Positions 25,115-32,999 of a DNA stretch of 64,000 nt are shown here, piece by piece; position 1 is the first letter of the stretch, and each line of letters starts with the position of its first letter. A model generated the notes under the pieces. The model was not told the DNA's origin. It saw only the letters and a program-made list of their open reading frames with translations, and did not search any database. Origin of the DNA: Gleimia coleocanis DSM 15436 (lineage in GTDB: Bacteria > Actinomycetota > Actinomycetes > Actinomycetales > Actinomycetaceae). The stretch spans positions 26,023 through 90,022 of the forward strand of contig NZ_DS999546.1 of NCBI RefSeq assembly GCF_000159015.1. Reading direction: 5' to 3'. A program made the translations under genes and the position numbers.

Positions 25115-25963
25115 ATGTCGGCTGAGAATCAGCCGCGTGAGCATCGCCCGGCTATGCTAAGCAATCCAAATGCAGACCGCATTAAAGAGGTTGCTGCGCT
25201 GGCCGGGCGTTCTGCACGCCGGCGTAGTGGACGAGTATTAGTTGAAGGTCCTCAAGCTGTACGCGAAGCTCTGCGCTTCTGTGGCAAGGACCTTTTAGAC
25301 GTGTATATTTCTGAAGAGGCATGGGAACGCTATCCTGAACTTGTGCAGGAAGCTAAGGCAGCAACCCGCTGGGTACATCAGGTAACGAATGAGGTATCAA
25401 AGGCCATATCAACTGATTCCCAGGGGATCACAGCGGTAGTTAAAGACTTCCGCACTGATGGTCTGCCTAAGGTTGATTGGGATTTCATTGTCGTCCTGGC
25501 ACAAACCCAGGATCCAGGTAACGCCGGTACGATGATTCGTATCGCCGATGCAGCGGGAGCAGACGCAGTCTTCATTTGTTCCGGCTCTGTTGATGTTACT
25601 TCCCCTAAGGTAGTGCGTTCTTCTGCAGGTTCAGTATTCCATCTGCCATCCATCGTAAATGTTGGTCTTCCAGAAGTTCTGGAATGGGCGCGTGCTCGCG
25701 GCATGCAATTACTGGGTGCTGATGGCAATGGCTCTGTTGATCTTTTTGATGCGGCAGACTGCATGGTTGATGTTGATTTAGCTGAACCAACTGCATGGAT
25801 TTTCGGTAATGAAGCGCATGGTTTCGCACAGTTTGATACGTCTGAGATTGAGCATTTTGTGTCTATTCCATTGGGCGGTCATGCTGAGTCTTTAAACGTT
25901 TCTGCAGCTGCTGCTGTGTGCCTGTTTGCTTCTGCAAAGGCAAGGCGTTTCAACGAGCTTTAA
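25115..25963 (+). CDS. TrmH/SpoU-family rRNA 2'-O-methyltransferase
   Basis: 282 aa. An N-terminal substrate-binding part (RSARRRSGRVLVEGPQAVREAL) is followed by the SPOUT knot: LAQTQDPGNAGTMIRIADAAGAD, VVRSSAGSVFHLP, WIFGNEAHGF and the AdoMet-binding knot SLNVSAAAAVCLFA. The family methylates ribose 2'-OH in 23S rRNA or tRNA; the place after rplT is conserved in actinobacteria. The exact target is unknown. It starts eight bases after rplT and may be read from the same message. Confidence 0.87.
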   Translation: MSAENQPREHRPAMLSNPNADRIKEVAALAGRSARRRSGRVLVEGPQAVREALRFCGKDLLDVYISEEAWERYPELVQEAKAATRWVHQVTNEVSKAISTDSQGITAVVKDFRTDGLPKVDWDFIVVLAQTQDPGNAGTMIRIADAAGADAVFICSGSVDVTSPKVVRSSAGSVFHLPSIVNVGLPEVLEWARARGMQLLGADGNGSVDLFDAADCMVDVDLAEPTAWIFGNEAHGFAQFDTSEIEHFVSIPLGGHAESLNVSAAAAVCLFASAKARRFNEL

Positions 25964-25995
25964 ACGGCTTTAGTATTTATTAGGAGCAAGAGTCA

Positions 25996-26937
25996 GTGGG
26001 TGAGGATAAGCTAATCGCAAAAATGCGGGAGGTTCTTCCTGTTGGTGGGAATACTCTGGTTTGGTCAGGTGATGACTGTGCTGAGATTGCTACTACCACT
26101 GGCTCTTTCCTGATTTCTACGGATGTTTTAGTTGAGGACGTGCATTTTCGTATTGACTGGTCGAGTGCCTTTGAAGTTGGTGTACGTGCGGCTCAGCAGA
26201 ATATGGCTGACATTATGGGACAAGGCGGGATAGTTACCGCACTGGTGGTGTCATTGGTGATTCCACCTTATTTGTCTGAGGACTGGTTGTGTGATCTGGT
26301 AGCGGGTTTCGCCGCTGCTGTGGCTCCTACGGGAGCTGGTGTTGTTGGTGGGGATTTGTCGCGTGGTGCGCAGTTAGTTATTTCTGTAACGGTTTGTGGT
26401 GAGAGCGTTAAGACGCCACTTCCGGGTTCGATATTGCGGTCCGGTGCGCGTCCGGGGGATGTGGTGGCGGTGGCTGGTACTTTGGGTTATTCTTACGCGG
26501 GTTTGCAGCTTTTACAGCGGGGGAATGAACAGCCTGAGTTCGCTTTATTTAAGCAGATTTTTAAGACGCCGCAACCGCCTTTAGAGATGGGGCCGTTGGC
26601 GGCTTTAGCAGGGGCAACGGCGTTGATGGATGTTTCGGATGGATTGTCGTCTGATTTGGCTCGGCTTGCGAAAGCGTCGCAGGTGAGTGTGTTGCTTTCA
26701 AAAACAGCGCTTTCTGCTTTTACGGCACCTTTAGAGGCGGTGGCAGTTTCTCTAGGACGGTCTGCTTTGGATCTGGTTTTGAATGGAGGAGAAGACCACG
26801 CGTTGCTGGCGTGTTTCCCTGCTGGTATTGAGGTGCCCTCTGGCTTTACTGTAATCGGTAGTGTTGAAGCTGGTGGGGCAGAAGTTTGGCTGGATAGTGA
26901 AAAACTTAGTGAGTCAGGTTGGGATCACTTCGCTTAG
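25996..26937 (+). CDS. thiL: Thiamine-monophosphate kinase ThiL
   Basis: 313 aa, PurM-like ATP enzyme that phosphorylates thiamine monophosphate to the active diphosphate. Visible motifs are SGDDCAEI, STDVLVEDVHFR, QQNMADIMGQGG, GGDLSRG, MDVSDGLSSDLARL and NGGEDHALLACF, in family order. The GTG start has TAGGAGC upstream. No other thiamine genes are near. About 100 bases without a gene follow before the surface-protein gene; no clear terminator is seen there. Confidence 0.92.
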   Translation: MGEDKLIAKMREVLPVGGNTLVWSGDDCAEIATTTGSFLISTDVLVEDVHFRIDWSSAFEVGVRAAQQNMADIMGQGGIVTALVVSLVIPPYLSEDWLCDLVAGFAAAVAPTGAGVVGGDLSRGAQLVISVTVCGESVKTPLPGSILRSGARPGDVVAVAGTLGYSYAGLQLLQRGNEQPEFALFKQIFKTPQPPLEMGPLAALAGATALMDVSDGLSSDLARLAKASQVSVLLSKTALSAFTAPLEAVAVSLGRSALDLVLNGGEDHALLACFPAGIEVPSGFTVIGSVEAGGAEVWLDSEKLSESGWDHFA

Positions 26938-27040
26938 TTTAGTTTCATTTCGTTATCTTTTTGTATTTGTATCTACCGTATCTATGGTAAATCTGCTAGC
27001 ATACACGTTTGTACGAGTTATTCGTTAAAGGACGTGAGTT

Positions 27041-29089
27041 ATGCAAAAGAATATAACTACTAAACTAATTACTGGTTTAATTGCTACCGGCTTACTCTTC
27101 CCAACGGTATCAACGACTGCAGCTTTTAGTGCTGTCCTTCCAAGGACAGAAAACACAACCGCTACCGCGCCAGCTGCGGGTACTTGGAGTGGTTCTATCA
27201 CTTTTAAACTGGTATTGAATGGTGCTGACGCTCAGAACGAAAACGACTATACCGAAAAAGTCGTTGTGTTTGATAACGCGCCACTAGACACTCCACTTGG
27301 GCTACAGGGAACTCTTCCAAATACTATGGAAGGGCTTTACTGGTCTCGTCCATTTGCGGGTTGGTCTGATCAACCTAAAGCGAACCGCTACACCTCAGAA
27401 AATGTAAAACTTTACTCTGCTAATAACACTTTGGGAGATGTTCTGAAAGATTTCCCAGATGGCAAAGTAGTCTTGCACGCAATCTATGATGGTCCATTCG
27501 ACGGAAAAACCTCATTTTTTGGGATTACGGTACCGCGCTCACACGAAGGGCTAAGCAAACATAACCGTCTGCGAATCCACCAGGGGTTAACTAAAGAAAC
27601 AGTTCTGACTGATTTTATTTCTAACCCTAACTTCGTATTGAAAGACTACATCGCTACCGAGCGTACTAATCCTGCTTCAGCTACTCCTGGTGTAGACCAG
27701 ATGGGCTTTGCAGATACTGACCTCGGCCACACCTACACTGACCATAAGGTGGTTGGTTTCTACCACCCTTCCTTAGGTGAAACAGCTCTAAAATACACCT
27801 CAAACTTCAACTTTAATAAGGGCGTAGCTACCGTTGTTCGCAACAATCCTTGGATTTACGGAGTTGGCGCGTTAAGTGAATCTGAAGTACTACTCACCTA
27901 CAAAGTAGATCCAAATACTACGGTTGCTGAAAAACTTACGGGATTTACTTTAGACGCAGCGATTTTCCGCCTTAAGCGAGCTGAAGTTAAAACCACTGCA
28001 GGGGTTAAGGATATTACCGTTGAAAATCGTCAGCCAGCTGTAGATACCGGAGACATTCACGAAACCACCTTTGATCTTTCAATCCCAGCAGATATTGATC
28101 GGACTACTATCACCGAAATTCGCTTGATTGCAGAACCTCGCCAACGCCAGGGCGTAGGTGATACTGAAGAAGCCAAAACCGCTCAGGCGAAAATCGATGA
28201 AAAACTACGTGCCCTGCCTGCAACTGTTTACACTCGCGATATGACCCTGTCTAACCAACAAGGCATTAGTATCACTGCTGAGCAGGCTAAGAATCTGGCT
28301 ACTAATGCAGCAGATGGAACTGACCTAGTAGCGACTATTGCAGGTACCGTTGACGGTACAGTGACATTTAAACCATTCCCACGTCTAGGAAAGTACGATT
28401 TAAGTATTCCACGGGTTGCTTCAAACGTTTTAATGGTTGACTTCGTTTACCCTAAAGTTAACTTCGATTTGAACTCGGTAACCCTTGGTGATACTCGCGA
28501 TCAGGTAGCTAAGGCAGCTTTTGAGCCAAAGACAGAAATCGAAAAAGACGGTGCAAAGCTACTTGTAGTTGCTGAAAACGAATTCCCACAGGTAGAAAAC
28601 TTCACCGTAAACGATAAGACCTATCGTTTCCTCGGCTGGACTACTGATGCTGCAGGCACTCAACCTTTTGATGCCACTACTGATATCCGTCAGGATACTA
28701 CGGTTTACGCTAAGTGGGCACAGGAAGTTTACCCGGTAGAACCAAACCTGCTACCAGCAGAAAAATGCGGGGTAGAACCAACCCTGATGGTACCTGAGGT
28801 TACAGGGATTAAATATGAAAAGACCATGGAAGGAAAAGTAGCTACCGTCGTGGCAACACCACTTCCAGGGTATGTATTCACTACCGGTAATCAAACGGAA
28901 ACCTGGACCTACACTATTAAAGCTGTGGAGTGTAAGGTGATAACTCCTAAGAAGGATAAGACTAAGACTCCTAAAGCACCAGCAAAACCTAAGCTTGCGC
29001 AAACCGGTACGAATGTAACTGGAGTAGGCGTAATTGCCTTGCTGACTCTCTTTGGTGGTATTGCCGTGGTACGCCGAGCACGCCGCTAG
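27041..29089 (+). CDS. Sortase-anchored surface protein with InlB B-repeat-like domain
   Basis: 682 aa. An N-terminal signal peptide (Lys-rich start, hydrophobic stretch to about 30) leads to a long extracellular region. Near residues 525-570 the segment YRFLGWTTDAAGTQPFDATTDI with YAKW matches a Listeria-Bacteroides (InlB B) repeat, and a weaker match occurs near 95-150 (GWSDQP to VVLHAIYDG). The C-terminus has LAQTG at 652-656, a hydrophobic helix and RRARR, a complete cell-wall sorting signal of the LAxTG type handled by class E sortases. No sortase gene lies in the window. Likely an adhesin or host-contact protein. Confidence 0.82.
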   Translation: MQKNITTKLITGLIATGLLFPTVSTTAAFSAVLPRTENTTATAPAAGTWSGSITFKLVLNGADAQNENDYTEKVVVFDNAPLDTPLGLQGTLPNTMEGLYWSRPFAGWSDQPKANRYTSENVKLYSANNTLGDVLKDFPDGKVVLHAIYDGPFDGKTSFFGITVPRSHEGLSKHNRLRIHQGLTKETVLTDFISNPNFVLKDYIATERTNPASATPGVDQMGFADTDLGHTYTDHKVVGFYHPSLGETALKYTSNFNFNKGVATVVRNNPWIYGVGALSESEVLLTYKVDPNTTVAEKLTGFTLDAAIFRLKRAEVKTTAGVKDITVENRQPAVDTGDIHETTFDLSIPADIDRTTITEIRLIAEPRQRQGVGDTEEAKTAQAKIDEKLRALPATVYTRDMTLSNQQGISITAEQAKNLATNAADGTDLVATIAGTVDGTVTFKPFPRLGKYDLSIPRVASNVLMVDFVYPKVNFDLNSVTLGDTRDQVAKAAFEPKTEIEKDGAKLLVVAENEFPQVENFTVNDKTYRFLGWTTDAAGTQPFDATTDIRQDTTVYAKWAQEVYPVEPNLLPAEKCGVEPTLMVPEVTGIKYEKTMEGKVATVVATPLPGYVFTTGNQTETWTYTIKAVECKVITPKKDKTKTPKAPAKPKLAQTGTNVTGVGVIALLTLFGGIAVVRRARR

Positions 29090-29109
29090 TAGAAACTAAG
29101 CACTAAAAC

Positions 29110-29165
29110 CTAATTGTGGTTGTGGGCGGGGAATCACTAGATTCTCCGCCCACAACCACAATTAG
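29110..29165. terminator. Long bidirectional terminator
   Basis: A 26-bp stem with one G-U pair and a 4-nt loop (ACTA). The outer 20 bp, 29110-29129 with 29146-29165, are perfect. It lies between the converging surface-protein gene and the epimerase gene. Confidence 0.8.
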
Positions 29166-29171
29166 TACATG

Positions 29172-29951
29172 TTAGTTAACGCTGAAAATCACGGATAGCT
29201 GTAAGTCCTCACTAGGTTGTAAAACAGCATTTGGATTGCGGTAGAGTTGCTCAACGCAAACAAAATCCAAAGCCTGAAAATCAGGTAAGTCGCCGATTCC
29301 GGGGTTCTCGCCAGGATTCCAAACTACCGTATGCGTGTAACCACTGGGAGTAATCTGCAACCCATCTAAAACAGCTGGGAAAGCGCCCTCGTAAACGCGA
29401 TTAATACCCGCTGGAACTGGATTTAAATCCGTATCTGTGTGAGCAGAAACCGGCTCACCAGACGCATAATCTAAATAGTTGCCACGCACCCCATGCAAAA
29501 TAGCCTGACCTGCATTAGCGCGGAAGTAACCATGTAGGCCCAACTCAACTGGTTTTGCCTCATCACTGAGGTTCTCAATCTGAGCATCCAAACGCAACGA
29601 CACTGGTGTAAGCGTAAAAGTAAGCCTCATGCGACCTGCGGAAAGAAACTCAGGAACCACCGGGTAATCGCAAGCATCAAACTCAAAAGTGAAAACAGCT
29701 TGAGAATCAGAGGACTCAACTAGCTTCCACTCATTATTTCGGCCAAAACCGTGGAAAGGTTTCGCAGCGCCACCAAACCAAGGGAAACACAAGGGAATTC
29801 CACCGCGTAGTGGGCCCCGGCAGTCGTGGTCTGCTAAATCAGAGAGGAAAAACTGCTCTACACCATTTACCTGCCAGGAAAAAATCTGCGCTCCGAAGTG
29901 GTTAATCTGTGCGCGGGAAGATCCACAAGTTAAGGTAGTAATACTAGCCAC
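29172..29951 (-). CDS. D-hexose-6-phosphate epimerase-like protein (YeaD/aldose 1-epimerase family)
   Basis: 259 aa from GTG 29951, chosen because GAAGGAG lies seven bases upstream; an open extension to 30005 has no such site. The family motifs are visible: GAQIFSWQVNG, RGGIPLCFPWFG, HGFGRNNEWKL, ELGLHGYFRAN with the catalytic His, and the late FVCVEQ with the catalytic Glu. YeaD-type enzymes interconvert anomers of hexose 6-phosphates. It stands alone between convergent and divergent neighbours, with the ogt gene divergent upstream. Confidence 0.85.
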   Translation of the reverse strand: MASITTLTCGSSRAQINHFGAQIFSWQVNGVEQFFLSDLADHDCRGPLRGGIPLCFPWFGGAAKPFHGFGRNNEWKLVESSDSQAVFTFEFDACDYPVVPEFLSAGRMRLTFTLTPVSLRLDAQIENLSDEAKPVELGLHGYFRANAGQAILHGVRGNYLDYASGEPVSAHTDTDLNPVPAGINRVYEGAFPAVLDGLQITPSGYTHTVVWNPGENPGIGDLPDFQALDFVCVEQLYRNPNAVLQPSEDLQLSVIFSVN

Positions 29952-30034
29952 GGTTTGCTCCTTCGCATGAATGTATACAACCTTTACTATTCTAGGAGTA
30001 ACCAAACGTTGATAAGAGAGTTTTGGAAAACGAC

Positions 30035-30535
30035 ATGTACTATGCCCACCTGATGCCTAGCCCACTGGGAGAAATCCTTTTAGAAAGCGACGCAACAGCG
30101 TTGACCGGCGTGTGGTTTTCCGGCACCTATCCCAAGGACGTTGATTTAAAAGCCGTCGCCAATAGCGAACCCCCCGAAATCTTACAGCGGGCAGAAGCCT
30201 GGTTAACAGCATATTTTGCGGGTGAAAACCCCGCGCTTGATCTTCCATTAAAGCCACAGGGAACGCCTTTTCAACACGAGGTATGGAAGTACCTGTTAGA
30301 GATTCCGTACGGGCGTACAGTTACCTACGGTTGGATTGCGAAGCAGATTGCGACAGAGCGTAATATAGCGCGGATGTCTGCCCAAGCTGTAGGCGGTGCG
30401 GTAGGAAGCAACCCTATTTCTATTCTGGTGCCTTGTCACCGCGTAGTGGGAGCGAATGGGAAGCTAACTGGCTATGCTAGCGGTTTAGAACGCAAAGAGT
30501 TTCTTTTAGCCTTAGAATCTGCAGGGAATAGCTGA
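30035..30535 (+). CDS. ogt: Methylated-DNA-protein-cysteine methyltransferase (Ogt/MGMT)
   Basis: 166 aa from ATG 30035. The suicide enzyme takes methyl groups from O6-methylguanine onto the Cys of PCHRV (Cys134). The helix-turn-helix region GTPFQHEVWKYLLEIPYGRTVTYGWIA and GGAVGSNPISILVPCHRV are typical. The frame extends to a TTG at 30023, but GGAAAACGAC gives a better-spaced ribosome site for the ATG. It is divergent from the epimerase gene; the 70-base gap must hold both promoters. Confidence 0.92.
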   Translation: MYYAHLMPSPLGEILLESDATALTGVWFSGTYPKDVDLKAVANSEPPEILQRAEAWLTAYFAGENPALDLPLKPQGTPFQHEVWKYLLEIPYGRTVTYGWIAKQIATERNIARMSAQAVGGAVGSNPISILVPCHRVVGANGKLTGYASGLERKEFLLALESAGNS

Positions 30536-30877
30536 CCTCCAGTGGAATGGGGGTAGGGTAGGTATTCTTAATAGGATTCCCCATACCTTAGATAAGGTGG
30601 GAAAAGACAAACTCCTACCTTTACTCCTAATGAACTTGTGCGGGAGCATTTTTTCAAAAAATGCTCCCGTAGCCTAACGAAAACGCTGTTTTTTAACTTC
30701 TGCGGGAGGGAAAACCAAAAAATGCTCCCGCCGGCTTCTAAGTCATGCTTTCGTTTTGGCGTGACTGGGCATATGCGTATTGCAAGTAGAGGTTGGGTTT
30801 ATTCATGCCCTCAGCGTGAATTCAACAAACTAAAAACCCGACCTATCCCCATGACACTAGGAAAAGTCGGGTCCCCA
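30536..30877. other. Gene-free, hairpin-rich stretch after ogt
   Basis: No convincing gene lies here. It contains four hairpins in a row: a 14-bp palindrome with a single-base loop at 30641-30669; a diverged copy of the same element at 30702-30731 (GCGGGAG with CTCCCGC); AGTCATGC with GCGTGACT at 30741-30766 with one G-U pair; and ACCCGAC with GTCGGGT near 30835-30872. The last one, read on the minus strand, ends in a T-run like a terminator. Small RNAs are possible but unproven. Confidence 0.5.
30641..30669 (+). terminator. Palindromic terminator-like hairpin after ogt
   Basis: CGGGAGCATTTTTT pairs with AAAAAATGCTCCCG, 14 bp around one C. The inner T-run and A-run let it act on either strand. 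The sequence TGCGGGAG...AATGCTCCCG recurs in diverged form at 30701-30730. Confidence 0.55.
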
Positions 30878-30909
30878 GCAACACCAAATGTCGTATAACC
30901 CTATAACCC
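30878..30909 (-). repeat. Dispersed 32-bp intergenic repeat, copy 1
   Basis: On the minus strand the block begins GGGTTATAGGGTTATA and ends ATTTGGTGTTGC. 29 of 32 bases match copy 2 at 45377-45408, and all three differences are transitions. It lies just beyond the terminator of rpmB, in the same relation as copy 2 to cydB. The end ATTTGGTGTTG recalls terminal inverted repeats of ISL3-family insertion sequences, but no transposase or second end is seen. Confidence 0.6.
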
Positions 30910-30937
30910 CCGCTTTCCAGGAACTAAGTGAAAACAA

Positions 30938-30965
30938 AAGGACCACTACCGAAGTAGTGGTCCTT
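30938..30965 (-). terminator. Terminator of rpmB
   Basis: A perfect 12-bp stem AAGGACCACTAC/GTAGTGGTCCTT with loop CGAA, followed on the minus strand by TTTTGTTTTC. It starts 15 bases after the rpmB stop codon. Confidence 0.85.
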
Positions 30966-30980
30966 GAAAGCTTATTGCAA

Positions 30981-31172
30981 TCAGATGTTGCGTTCTACAC
31001 GCTCACTCTTAATGCAGGTGGTGCAAACGTTCAGACGCTTTGGAGCGCCCTTAACAATCGCACGAATACGCTGAATGTTTGGGTTCCAACGGCGGTTGGT
31101 TCGCACGTGGGAGTGCGAAACGCTCTTGCCGAAGCCGGGTCCCTTGCCACAGACGTCGCACTTAGAAGCCAC
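30981..31172 (-). CDS. rpmB: 50S ribosomal protein L28
   Basis: 63 aa, basic. [20 protein letters not shown] is the L28 signature; a Cys pair near the start and CTTCIKS near the end (C-x2-C at both) suggest the zinc-binding form. The GTG start is preceded by GGAG. It is divergent from the DAK2 gene across 210 bases without other genes, an arrangement conserved in actinobacteria and firmicutes (rpmB, DAK2 gene, recG). Confidence 0.96.
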   Translation of the reverse strand: MASKCDVCGKGPGFGKSVSHSHVRTNRRWNPNIQRIRAIVKGAPKRLNVCTTCIKSERVERNI

Positions 31173-31382
31173 GGTTGTATCTCCGAATCTCGATTAAAAC
31201 ATTTTACCTACGCCAGTTTAGCGCGAAATAGTTCAACACCAAAGTCCAGCGGGTCTGAATGATAGGTATTTCACTTCCATATCAGACAACTTAACCAGAA
31301 TATACGAGTTTCTAAGATATTCCAACTATTGACGCCCCGGTGTGAGTGTCAGGTGAGACACAATTTATGAGAAACTAGGTTT

Positions 31383-32996
31383 ATGGAGCCTAAAAACACT
31401 GCAATTCAGCTGGAAATCGCTGACGTTTCTGACTTACTTCGCCTGTTGGATTTAACTATCGGCAGCTTAGAGACAGTCGCGCCTCTGCTGGATGATTTAA
31501 ATGCGTTAGCGGGCGCTGATTTCGACACCGGCTCTAACGCGCTCCACACTTTCCGCACGATAAGACACCTGCTACGTGAGACGCCCACAGGTTTTGACTC
31601 AGCTCCCGCCTTTCTCAACGCCTGTACGATTTATGCGCGCAGCAGCGGCCGGGGGCATATCGGTATTTTAATAGCGAACCTATTTGAAAGTTTGGCGAAG
31701 TCCGCGCACGCCCAAAAACTGCGTCCAATTGACGTGCGTCGTTTCTTTAAATCCCTTCCAGCTACTTTAGAGCAGTGTTTTAAAACCCCGGACCTAAGCT
31801 TACAGGCGATTGCGGTGGCAGCAGCAGAGGTAGCTGATAATACTGAGGACCCGATTACCAGCATTCACATGATGGTGGGTGAAGCTTCAATGGAGATTCA
31901 AGGGACGTTGATTGAGTCCACTGAGGGTTGGATTAACCCGGGGGCAGCTGTGCTGGCATTATTCATCGCGTCCCTGCATTCCCTCTACGATGGTCACGAG
32001 GGCGCTTTGGAAGTTGCTCTCGCAATGATTTCAAGTTTGGCGCAGACTGCCTCGCGTAGACCTCTGCCGGCTAATCAGCCTCGTGAAGGAGCCGAGTACT
32101 CCGTAGACTTACAGCTAGACGGCATGGTTGAAGATTTCCAAAACTACTGTGCTTCACTAGATTCCCTGCAAGTGAGGTACTCGAAGCAGGGAAGCACTGA
32201 TCTGCTGGGGATGGGATCATGGCGTTTCCACATAGATACTTCCACGCCATTAAGTGTCATTCCACGTTTCGGATGGGTACGTAACATCGTCGTGAAAGAC
32301 GCTCGCTACGGTGAACTAATCGGCCAAGATGAACTGGCAGTTCAACAGGAAGAATCCGGCGTACTCTACCTTTCACGGCCAACTTGGCAGCGCCCAGACA
32401 CAGTACGCGTCATTGCGTTAGTTCGACACCTTGAGTTTTTAGAAGAAATCGCTTCAACTGGCGCATGGGTGGTATTCAACCCCTCGTTAGAAGATACTCC
32501 AGTGGTAGCATCACTTTTAGCTGACGCACCAGGTAATACAGCACTACTGCTTCCCGCAGATGAACAAGCCCTGCAGATAGCTCAACGAGCACAAAAAATC
32601 GTTGAAAACCGAGGGAATAACCTGCAGGTAATCTATCCAACTTACCCGTATTCAGACGTGCTAACTAGCGTTTGCGCGGCCACTGCAGCTCCAATTTTCA
32701 TGCCCCAAGTTGGCGAACGTACCCCAGAAGTCACCCGACAACTCTTACAGTCAGCAGCTGACGGAAGCGTCCGACGTTGCGCCCTCGTGAATGACACAAA
32801 CCCACTGGTGATTAAAGACCAACTCAACCAGCTCATCGGCTACGGATTAAGCCGCCTGGTACTTTTCTGCCCAGAAAATGATCAGCAACTCTTGCAAGAC
32901 ACCGTCAATGATGCGTTAGAAGAACGCGGGCAACTGGGACACTACGTGGAAATCATTCACTCTGAAACCACACAGATCGTCTTAGTAAACGGATAA
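31383..32996 (+). CDS. DAK2-domain protein (FakA/YloV-like kinase family, divergent)
   Basis: 537 aa. The N-terminal part has the shape of a DAK2 domain: DFDTGSNALHTF replaces the usual DGDTGTNM but keeps both metal-binding aspartates, and ARSSGRGHIGILI takes the place of the glycine-rich nucleotide loop. The C-terminal half matches the variable region of YloV-type proteins. In firmicutes FakA phosphorylates fatty acids with FakB. No fakB gene is in the window, and the altered loops make activity uncertain. Position between rpmB and recG supports orthology. It ends three bases before recG. Confidence 0.75.
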   Translation: MEPKNTAIQLEIADVSDLLRLLDLTIGSLETVAPLLDDLNALAGADFDTGSNALHTFRTIRHLLRETPTGFDSAPAFLNACTIYARSSGRGHIGILIANLFESLAKSAHAQKLRPIDVRRFFKSLPATLEQCFKTPDLSLQAIAVAAAEVADNTEDPITSIHMMVGEASMEIQGTLIESTEGWINPGAAVLALFIASLHSLYDGHEGALEVALAMISSLAQTASRRPLPANQPREGAEYSVDLQLDGMVEDFQNYCASLDSLQVRYSKQGSTDLLGMGSWRFHIDTSTPLSVIPRFGWVRNIVVKDARYGELIGQDELAVQQEESGVLYLSRPTWQRPDTVRVIALVRHLEFLEEIASTGAWVVFNPSLEDTPVVASLLADAPGNTALLLPADEQALQIAQRAQKIVENRGNNLQVIYPTYPYSDVLTSVCAATAAPIFMPQVGERTPEVTRQLLQSAADGSVRRCALVNDTNPLVIKDQLNQLIGYGLSRLVLFCPENDQQLLQDTVNDALEERGQLGHYVEIIHSETTQIVLVNG

Positions 32997-32999
32997 GCC

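Noticed and set aside
30888..31262. A 124-codon plus-strand frame opposite rpmB
   Set aside because: It runs through the rpmB terminator and is antisense to a certain ribosomal gene.
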